From positions 4,464,001-4,528,000 of the forward strand of contig NZ_CP049015.1 in NCBI RefSeq assembly GCF_011064845.1: a stretch of DNA of 64,000 nt. Direction: 5' to 3'. The notes beneath the pieces were generated by a model. It saw only the letters and a list, made by a program, of their open reading frames with translations, ran no database searches and was not told the origin of the DNA. This DNA is from Citrobacter freundii ATCC 8090 = MTCC 1658 = NBRC 12681 (GTDB taxonomy: Bacteria > Pseudomonadota > Gammaproteobacteria > Enterobacterales > Enterobacteriaceae). Each line of letters starts with the position of its first letter. The first letter of the stretch is position 1. Made by a program: the position numbers and the translations under genes. Below, piece by piece: positions 58,217 to 64,000 of this stretch.

Positions 58217-58299
58217 GAGCTCACCCATACATACAAAAAGCTGCTGACGATCAGCAAACTGCACACGGTGGTCAAACTTTCATAAATACGGGTTTTCAT
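58210..58299 (-). CDS. pmrR: PmrR, 29-residue membrane peptide inhibitor of LpxT
   Basis: A very short gene missed by length filters. The product MKTRIYESLTTVCSLLIVSS... (29 residues, ending VWVSSY) closely resembles Salmonella PmrR. PmrR is a membrane peptide that binds LpxT and blocks its phosphorylation of lipid A, leaving the 1-phosphate free for EptA. A strong GGAGGAGAG ribosome-binding site and a PmrA box lie upstream. It is convergent with basS and overlaps it by seven bases. The single hydrophobic helix is about residues 9-25. Confidence 0.9.
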   Translation of the reverse strand: MKTRIYESLTTVCSLLIVSSFLYVWVSSY

Positions 58300-58302
58300 G
58301 AC

Positions 58303-58330
58303 ACTCTCCTCCGAAACTATGGAGGAGAGT
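58303..58330. repeat. Perfect inverted repeat containing the pmrR ribosome-binding site
   Basis: ACTCTCCTCC / GGAGGAGAGT, a 10-bp perfect stem with an eight-base loop, immediately upstream of pmrR. On the pmrR strand the arm nearer the start codon is the Shine-Dalgarno. If transcription starts upstream of the repeat, the hairpin would bury the ribosome-binding site. If CATAGT (58321-58316) is the -10, only one arm is transcribed. Confidence 0.8.
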
Positions 58331-58343
58331 TTGCCTGAAGGAT

Positions 58344-58360
58344 ATTAAGCCAACCTTAAG
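58344..58360 (-). promoter_or_regulatory. PmrA (BasR) box upstream of pmrR
   Basis: On the minus strand it reads CTTAAGGTTGGCTTAAT, identical to the box before eptA, and lies 44 bases upstream of the pmrR start. It places pmrR in the BasSR regulon. Confidence 0.9.
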
Positions 58361-58367
58361 GCCACGC

Positions 58368-58400
58368 GCCGGATGGCGGCAGACGCCTTATCCGGCCTAC
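58368..58400. repeat. REP (BIME-type) palindromic element
   Basis: GCCGGATGGCGGCAGACGCC followed by TTATCCGGCCTAC, same family as the element at 3192-3226, between pmrR and the proP 3' end. Confidence 0.85.
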
Positions 58401-58456
58401 AAAGTACAATGCTACCCGTAGGCCTAAAATCTGCGTGCCATCAGGCAATGACACGA

Positions 58457-59959
58457 TTACTCATCAATACGCGGATGCTGCTGCACCAGACGCGTGCGCT
58501 TAACCTGTAGTTCAGCAATTTCCTGATCGATATCTTCGATTTTCTGTTCAATGTTATCGTAGTGTTCGCCGAGGATCTCTTTCGCTTCCTGAATATCCGA
58601 AGCGGCAGGCGTGGCCCCTTTCAGCGGCTGATTGGCGGTCTCTTTCATGGTCACGCCGGTAATTAAACCAACCACCGCAATCACCATCAGATAATAAGCA
58701 GGCATCATCAGATTCTGCGAGCTTTCCACCAGCCATGCGGCCAATGTCGGAGTCAAACCAGCAATCAATACCGAGATATTAAACGCGGCGGCCAGTGCAC
58801 TGTAGCGAATATGCGTCGGGAACATCGCCGGTAACGTTGACGCCATCACCCCGGTAAAGCAGTTGAGGATCACCGCCAACATCAGCAACCCGGCGAAAAT
58901 CAGACCGATAACATTACTGTTAATCAGGATAAATGCCGGAATCGCCAGCACAAACAGCGCAATACTGCCCATGATCACAAACGGACGGCGCCCGAAGCGG
59001 TCGCTGAGCAACCCCATAATCGGCTGCACAAACAGCATACCAATCATGATGGCGATAATAATCAACACACCGTGGTCTTCGGAGTAATGCAGGTTATGCG
59101 ACAGGTAGCTCGGCATATAGGTGAGCAGCATGTAGTAGGTGACGTTGGTAGCAATCACCAGACCAACACATGCCAACAAGCTGCGCCAGTGCTTAGTCGC
59201 AATCTCTTTAAACGAAACCTTCGGACCTTCCTGTAGACCCTGACGATCGCCCTGCTCCAGTTTATCCACGTGCTGCTGGAACGCCGGCGTCTCTTCCAGC
59301 GCATGACGCAGGTACAGACCAATCAGCCCTAATGGTAGCGCCAGGAAGAACGGAATACGCCAGCCCCACTCAAGGAAATTTTCCTCGCCGACGACGGTTG
59401 AAATCAGAACCACCACGCCCGCACCCAGCACAAACCCGGCAATCGAGCCGAAGTCCAGCCAACTGCCCATAAATCCACGCTTACGGTCCGGCGAATATTC
59501 CGCGACAAAAATCGACGCCCCGGTGTACTCTCCGCCGACCGAGAATCCCTGTGCCATCTTACACAGCAGCAGCAGAATCGGCGCCCAGATACCAATCGAG
59601 GCATACGAGGGAATAAGACCGATACAGAAGGTACTTATCGACATAATCACAATGGTGATAGCCAGTATCTTCTGACGACCGTATTTATCGCCGAGCATAC
59701 CGAAGAACAATCCGCCAAGCGGTCGAATCAGAAAGGGAACAGAGAAGGTAGCGAGTGCAGCAACCATCTGCACGCTGGGGTCAGCCCCCGGGAAGAACAC
59801 TTTACCTAATGCGTAAGCAACAAATCCATAAACACCAAAATCGAACCATTCCATCGCATTACCTAACGACGCTGCGGTAATGGCTTTTCGCAATTTACCG
59901 TCATCAATGATGGTAACGTCGCGCAGCGTTATCGGTTTTATTTTTTTCCTTTTTAGCAT
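58457..59959 (-). CDS. proP: Osmosensing proline/glycine betaine/H+ symporter ProP
   Basis: A 500-residue major facilitator superfamily transporter, the same length as E. coli ProP. It imports proline, betaine, ectoine and similar osmolytes when osmolality rises. Twelve membrane helices with the MFS loop motif GDKYGRQKIL (about 92-101) and SDRFGRRPF in the second half are seen. The long cytoplasmic C-terminus (about 445-500, ending in IEQKIEDIDQEIAELQVKRTRLVQQ) forms the antiparallel coiled coil that tunes osmotic activation. The start MLKRKKIKPITLRD follows E. coli; 19 further codons upstream are open but unsupported. Confidence 0.98.
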   Translation of the reverse strand: MLKRKKIKPITLRDVTIIDDGKLRKAITAASLGNAMEWFDFGVYGFVAYALGKVFFPGADPSVQMVAALATFSVPFLIRPLGGLFFGMLGDKYGRQKILAITIVIMSISTFCIGLIPSYASIGIWAPILLLLCKMAQGFSVGGEYTGASIFVAEYSPDRKRGFMGSWLDFGSIAGFVLGAGVVVLISTVVGEENFLEWGWRIPFFLALPLGLIGLYLRHALEETPAFQQHVDKLEQGDRQGLQEGPKVSFKEIATKHWRSLLACVGLVIATNVTYYMLLTYMPSYLSHNLHYSEDHGVLIIIAIMIGMLFVQPIMGLLSDRFGRRPFVIMGSIALFVLAIPAFILINSNVIGLIFAGLLMLAVILNCFTGVMASTLPAMFPTHIRYSALAAAFNISVLIAGLTPTLAAWLVESSQNLMMPAYYLMVIAVVGLITGVTMKETANQPLKGATPAASDIQEAKEILGEHYDNIEQKIEDIDQEIAELQVKRTRLVQQHPRIDE

Positions 59960-60173
59960 ACTCGTCCTCATAGACTTAGCCCTGTCACGCTCCAGTTCGA
60001 GTCCCCCAACGCCCATGCGTCAAGGTCATCACCGAGCGGGGAACGCACAGGCGCATTCCCTGTAACAAGCGTAGCAGGTTTACTTACACTGACGAGAAAC
60101 GCACAGTACAACCGAACCTGTTGACGCCTGATTGGGCGGTTAATGACCTCTTTACCCTAACAGCGTTTAAATT

Positions 60174-60189
60174 TGTGATCAACTTCACA
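60174..60189. promoter_or_regulatory. CRP site of proP P1
   Basis: TGTGA-TCAACT-TCACA is a perfect match to the CRP consensus. E. coli proP P1 has the same element, where CRP represses. Confidence 0.88.
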
Positions 60190-60432
60190 TATGGTTTTTC
60201 ATTTCGTCAACATGCGTAAATTAGGTCATTCTTAGTCATCTTTTTTACATGTAACGCTTGTGATTTACTGACAATTAAATACAAGAATAAATCGCTTTAT
60301 TGCACCAACAATCACAGCGGTCATTATTATTCTGCTAGCAAAAAAAACACCTAATCCCTTCACAAAAAGATCACAGCTTTTTTAATAATCAGAGCGACCG
60401 GGAACTTTTGCTCGGAATATGTGATGAAGATA

Positions 60433-60451
60433 ACTAAAACATCGTTTTATT
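60433..60451. promoter_or_regulatory. KdgR-like operator upstream of kdgT
   Basis: ACTAAAACATCGTTTTATT agrees with the enterobacterial KdgR consensus AATRAAAYRNYRTTTYATT at 18 of 19 positions. It lies about 207 bases before the kdgT start. KdgR represses pectin and ketodeoxygluconate genes, so the match suits the downstream gene. Confidence 0.78.
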
Positions 60452-60658
60452 TTGATTGAATCAACGTTCCCATGAATGCAAACTAATTCCAGACGCAATA
60501 TCCCTGGGAGCAGCAACACGCTCAATGTATGCCGCGTTAGATTTTATAAAACAAAGAGATAGCGATTTTCTTTGTTAAGAGAAACCAGTAACTATTTGAA
60601 TTTATTAATTTTTACCCTCTTGCGCTAGTGTTAGCGGCGACAAGACATGAGGACGTTT

Positions 60659-61657
60659 ATGAAAATTAAAGCCACGATTGAACGCATCCCCGGCGGAATG
60701 ATGTTGATTCCTCTGTTATTAGGCGCAGTGTTAAATACGTTAGCTCCGGATACCGGTGCGTATTTCGGTTCGTTTACCAAAGGAATGATCAGCGGAACGG
60801 TACCGATTCTGGCAGTGTGGTTTTTTTGTATCGGCGCATCTATTGATTTACGGGCAACCGGCACGGTATTACGCAAGTCCGGTACGCTGGTAATAACCAA
60901 AATAGCCGTGGCGTGGGTAGTGGCAATGATTGCGGCTTCATTTATTCCTGATACCGGTATTCAAACCGGGTTCTTTGCAGGCCTCTCAGTTTTGGCAATT
61001 GTCTCCGCAATGGACATGACCAACGGTGGTTTGTACGCCAGCCTGATGAACCAGTACGGCACCAAAGAAGAGTCTGGCGCATTTGTGTTGATGTCTCTGG
61101 AATCCGGCCCGTTAATGACCATGGTGATCCTCGGCTCCGCGGGTCTGGCCTCCTTCGAGCCACACCATTTCATCGGCGCGGTATTACCGTTCCTGATTGG
61201 CTTTACATTAGGCAACCTGGATCATGACCTGCGTTCTTTCTTCAGCAAAGCCACACCGGTGCTGATCCCGTTCTTCGGCTTCGCATTGGGTAACACCATT
61301 AACCTGAGCGTAATCGTTGATACCGGTCTGCTGGGTATCTTGCTGGGTGTCGCGGTTATCGTCATCACCGGTATCCCGCTGATTATTGCAGACCGTGTTA
61401 TTGGTGGCGGGAACGGTACGGCAGGCGTGGCAGCCTCTTCAGCAGCAGGCGCTGCGGTGGCAAACCCGGTGATTATCGCCCAGATTAACCCGGCGTTCGA
61501 ACCGGTTGCCGCATCCGCTACGGCGCTGGTTGCCGCCAGCGTAATTGTCACCGCCATTCTGGTGCCGATTATCACCGCGCTGTACGCCAAACGTTTTAAT
61601 AAAAACCTGGTCGCCAACGAGACGGTGGCCACCCCGGCAGACTCTCTGCACCACTAA
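60659..61657 (+). CDS. kdgT: 2-keto-3-deoxygluconate permease KdgT
   Basis: A 332-residue H+-coupled permease of the KdgT family, importing 2-keto-3-deoxygluconate from pectin and hexuronate breakdown. About ten hydrophobic helices are visible, with the family blocks [13 protein letters not shown] (N-terminus), [19 protein letters not shown] (about 118-136) and [22 protein letters not shown] (about 250-271). ATG 60659 has GAGG six bases upstream; an ATG four codons earlier overlaps that site. In E. coli K-12 kdgT lies near sodA, so its place beside proP differs. It converges on yjcZ. Confidence 0.93.
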   Translation: MKIKATIERIPGGMMLIPLLLGAVLNTLAPDTGAYFGSFTKGMISGTVPILAVWFFCIGASIDLRATGTVLRKSGTLVITKIAVAWVVAMIAASFIPDTGIQTGFFAGLSVLAIVSAMDMTNGGLYASLMNQYGTKEESGAFVLMSLESGPLMTMVILGSAGLASFEPHHFIGAVLPFLIGFTLGNLDHDLRSFFSKATPVLIPFFGFALGNTINLSVIVDTGLLGILLGVAVIVITGIPLIIADRVIGGGNGTAGVAASSAAGAAVANPVIIAQINPAFEPVAASATALVAASVIVTAILVPIITALYAKRFNKNLVANETVATPADSLHH

Positions 61658-61687
61658 CTCTGTCTTAGCCCCACTGACCGTCCCTGC

Positions 61688-62581
61688 TCAATTGATGAGT
61701 AGGGACGGTGCAAAAATCTCCTCAACCATCGCATCAGCCAGTCGTTTCGCCGAACACAATCGCGGCATTCCTAACGCCACATTTTGCCAACGCTGCGTCA
61801 CCGACCAGCTCACCGGATGACGCTGCGCATCGCACCAGTCGCCTAACCAGCTCAGCATATCGTTATACTCGCCCGATCCGCCGACAACTGGCGTGCTGAG
61901 CCAATGATGATAGTAATGACGCGTAGCAGGCGCCGCATTCACGCTGTCCGCCAACGCCTGAGCGGCCATGGTTCGCAGGTTGTCTTTTAGCATTAACACC
62001 ACATCGGCATTCGCTAACCGGCAGGCGTCACCGAAGGCTCCCCAGCGCAACTCCTCCAGCGCAACAAAACAGCGTCCAGGTAACGACCAACCGTCATATG
62101 CGCCAGCCCGCCAGCGGGTAAAAATTTGTTCGCTGTGTTCGCCCGCCTGAACCGTCAGGCCACGCTGGGTCAGCGCCTTCTCTTTATACGCAGCGCGTTG
62201 GGTAAACCAGTCAGTCAGTGAATTTATTTGTTGTAAAAGACCGGGGGTTGAAAGCCCACGCGGGTGTTCGGTTTGTTGTAAAAACTTCAGCCCTTCGGCA
62301 ATACGCACCAGCGCCAGATGGCCTGGGTCGATCATGCCCGCCAACTTTTCTACCAGCTTAAGACGCATCACCAGATGCTCGCTGGACACTCCCGCCATCA
62401 CCCACGCCCGCAGTTGTGTCTGGGATAACACCTCCTGCGTCAGACGCGCACGCAACCGCTGCTGCTGTTGCAGAAAACCGCCGGAACGTTTGGTTTCATC
62501 TCCCTGAACCAGATCGACCATAAACTTCGGGTAGACACACTCCAGCGTCCTCCCGGGGCCTTCCAGTAAAACGTTAGTCAT
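61688..62581 (-). CDS. yjcZ: YjcZ, partner protein of CrfC
   Basis: A 297-residue protein of the YjcZ family (E. coli 292 residues), with no transmembrane segments or known catalytic motif. It is rich in Leu, Gln and Trp and probably helical. Its ATG overlaps the stop of crfC by four bases (ATGA), so the two are translationally coupled. In E. coli yjcZ also follows crfC (yjdA), and its overexpression has been linked to motility, which is weak functional evidence. Function unknown. Confidence 0.9.
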   Translation of the reverse strand: MTNVLLEGPGRTLECVYPKFMVDLVQGDETKRSGGFLQQQQRLRARLTQEVLSQTQLRAWVMAGVSSEHLVMRLKLVEKLAGMIDPGHLALVRIAEGLKFLQQTEHPRGLSTPGLLQQINSLTDWFTQRAAYKEKALTQRGLTVQAGEHSEQIFTRWRAGAYDGWSLPGRCFVALEELRWGAFGDACRLANADVVLMLKDNLRTMAAQALADSVNAAPATRHYYHHWLSTPVVGGSGEYNDMLSWLGDWCDAQRHPVSWSVTQRWQNVALGMPRLCSAKRLADAMVEEIFAPSLLIN

Positions 62582-64000
62582 GTGTGCTCGGTTGCAAAAA
62601 GGGTATTGATATCGTCACGCAGCAAACGGGAATCTTCATAAAGCCATGCCGCAATCGTAATGCGCTGCTGCAATTGCTCATTCATTGCATTCACCGCGGA
62701 TTCATTTTGTTGGCGTAGCGTCAGACTCTCACTCAGGCTCGCCTGTAATTGCGCCAGACACAGTGAAAAATCTGCAAAAAACGTGGCCATGCCTGCCGTA
62801 ACGGAAATATCGACCTGAGCAACTAAAGCTTTACGAATTTGTTGGCAAAACTGGGAGACATACTGCACAAGGTTCTTATGCAAAGCGCCCATATCAATGA
62901 GATAACGCGTTTTTGTTTCGACGTAATCATTCCATCCCCAGTTGGGTTGATTTAGCCAACGAGAGAAAGTGTCACGCACCGCACCACCAGTAGACGGCGC
63001 ATTTTCTGCCGGAATATCCTGCTCAATGGCCTCGTTAAACAATTGGCGGGTATTGAAATTAAACATCGCTGTATGGAACGCTGGAAAACGGATCCGCGCA
63101 CGAAAACCGGCGTGGTTTAGCTCCTCTTTCACCCTTTGCTCAATTGGCCGCATCGCGTCATTTAGCGCCCGGGAGAGTGTCGACTCAAGCTGTTCAAAAC
63201 GCAGGGCTAAGTCACGGCTGATGCTTTCCTGCGCCGCCAGCAATACCCCCTCACAGGACGAGCGAATTTTATCTAACACAATTTTCGCCTGGCCTTCATC
63301 GTGCAGCACCAGCATTTCTCCGGCCATTTCTGCCGAGGAGACGCCAGTTCCCAGACTATGTTGTGACATCATCAGGACGTTTTCTTTGACAAAGAACGTG
63401 TTGATACCGCAAAGAATCTCGGTTTGTTGCTCTCTGAGATAGGCTGCAGCAGCTTCCAGCGCCAGTTCTACTTCATGGCTGACTTCATCGCTCACCCGCC
63501 CCTGGCTCACTTCTAACTGCTGCATATCCTCTTCAATATGCGTGATGTTCAGCCGTAGTTCGTCATAGGCGACCGTTAACCCGTGGGCACGAAACTCCAG
63601 ATATTCGTGCACGCTTTGCGCATAGTTCAATAACTTATGTGACGCTGAGCGTAGCGCATACAGCGATGCATTGGCGTAAGCGGCGTGAATCACTTTCTGG
63701 ATAGGCTGTTCAAACAGCGAGTCTTCCCACAACAGGTCGGCGGCATGACGGATATGCTCCGTATCTTCAAGATCGGTGGTGCGCCAGCGTCTGCCAAGCG
63801 CCGCTTCGGCAAAATCCTGCACCCAACGTTGCACCTGATGATCCGGCAGTCGCCCACGGGCCGTCAGCTCATGACGCGCCCTGTTTGCCAGATAGCCCCA
63901 CATTGAGGAAACCGGATAGATTCTTTCAGGGGCAATGCCACCTTGCATCAACGTGCCAGAAATCAACGCCCGCACCTGCTCTTCATCGTCACTGTTGCGG
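62578..64000 (-). CDS. crfC: Dynamin-like clamp-binding protein CrfC (5' end outside window)
   Basis: The frame is open through the right edge. The visible 474 codons begin RNSDDEEQVRALISGTLMQG and match the C-terminal two thirds of E. coli CrfC (742 residues), including SSMWGYLANRARHEL and ASLYALRSASHKLLNYAQ. The missing N-terminus carries the GTPase P-loop. The rest is helical stalk, with coiled coil likely at about 130-200 of the visible part. CrfC binds the DNA polymerase clamp and helps colocalise sister replication forks in E. coli. An internal GTG at 63975 should not be taken as the start, because the match continues upstream of it. Confidence 0.92.
   Translation of the reverse strand, partial: RNSDDEEQVRALISGTLMQGGIAPERIYPVSSMWGYLANRARHELTARGRLPDHQVQRWVQDFAEAALGRRWRTTDLEDTEHIRHAADLLWEDSLFEQPIQKVIHAAYANASLYALRSASHKLLNYAQSVHEYLEFRAHGLTVAYDELRLNITHIEEDMQQLEVSQGRVSDEVSHEVELALEAAAAYLREQQTEILCGINTFFVKENVLMMSQHSLGTGVSSAEMAGEMLVLHDEGQAKIVLDKIRSSCEGVLLAAQESISRDLALRFEQLESTLSRALNDAMRPIEQRVKEELNHAGFRARIRFPAFHTAMFNFNTRQLFNEAIEQDIPAENAPSTGGAVRDTFSRWLNQPNWGWNDYVETKTRYLIDMGALHKNLVQYVSQFCQQIRKALVAQVDISVTAGMATFFADFSLCLAQLQASLSESLTLRQQNESAVNAMNEQLQQRITIAAWLYEDSRLLRDDINTLFATEHT

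Larger units (their letters stand above)
59960..60658. promoter_or_regulatory. proP-kdgT divergent intergenic region
   Basis: A 699-base gap. The proP side should hold P1 (CRP-repressed, osmotically induced) and P2 (RpoS- and Fis-dependent) as in E. coli; a CRP site at the expected place is listed. The kdgT side holds a KdgR-like operator. The part from about 60200 to 60420 and the last 150 bases are AT-rich with no gene that I can see. Confidence 0.65.

Noticed and set aside
58368..58400. REP element as a possible attachment site or mobile-element scar
   Set aside because: The sequence is the common enterobacterial REP motif and has no target duplication or integrase nearby.
38356..64000. 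Whole right arm as a horizontally acquired acid/stress island
   Set aside because: The order dcuSR-dcuB-fumB-yjdF-mel-adi-eptA-basRS-proP is ancestral in E. coli and Salmonella. Only the SemiSWEET gene and the kdgT placement stand out, and there are no integrases, tRNA-end repeats or insertion sequences.

Overview
The window is enterobacterial chromosome. Almost every protein matches a family known from Escherichia coli K-12, usually at the same length and start, and no phage, transposase or CRISPR array is visible. Presence of msrPQ beside acuI and accB, an alpha-carbonic-anhydrase-like gene after prmA, kdgT beside proP, and a SemiSWEET gene after melB differ from the K-12 map as I remember it. 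A Citrobacter-like member of the Escherichia/Salmonella/Citrobacter group is my best guess (inference; no species-level test was possible).

Left arm (1-32235): a cell-envelope and shape block on the minus strand (yhdP, rng, yhdE, mreDCB, csrD). It is followed on the plus strand by acuI, the periplasmic methionine-sulfoxide repair pair msrPQ, the acetyl-CoA carboxylase pair accBC, yhdT-panF, prmA, a degenerate alpha-carbonic anhydrase homologue, the dusB-fis operon, the DNA adenine methylase gene yhdJ and yhdU. Then come the acrS repressor divergent from the acrEF efflux operon, lipoprotein gene yhdV, and a polar amino-acid ABC transporter operon (yhdWXYZ) behind a well-formed sigma-54 promoter.

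Centre (32284-38075): a complete rRNA operon on the minus strand, in transcription order P1-P2-16S-tRNA-Ile-tRNA-Ala-23S-5S-tRNA-Thr-5S. This is the rrnD layout of E. coli. It also marks a synteny break: upstream of the operon the window continues with dcuS, a neighbourhood that lies far from rrnD in K-12.

Right arm (38356-64000): C4-dicarboxylate sensing and fumarate respiration (dcuSR, dcuB, fumB, yjdF); a melibiose locus (melR divergent from melA-melB-SemiSWEET) in which melB carries a one-base frameshift; the arginine-dependent acid-resistance genes adiA, adiY and adiC; and the lipid A modification locus eptA-basR-basS with the small gene pmrR convergent to it. Both eptA and pmrR have an identical 17-bp PmrA box. 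Next are the osmolyte transporter gene proP, the 2-keto-3-deoxygluconate permease gene kdgT behind a KdgR-like operator, and the coupled pair crfC (cut by the window end) and yjcZ.

I did not find an obviously new multi-gene system. The items most worth following are the carbonic-anhydrase-like protein missing two of three zinc ligands, the SemiSWEET gene fused to the end of a mel operon with a broken permease gene, the rRNA-operon synteny junction, and the pmrR region.
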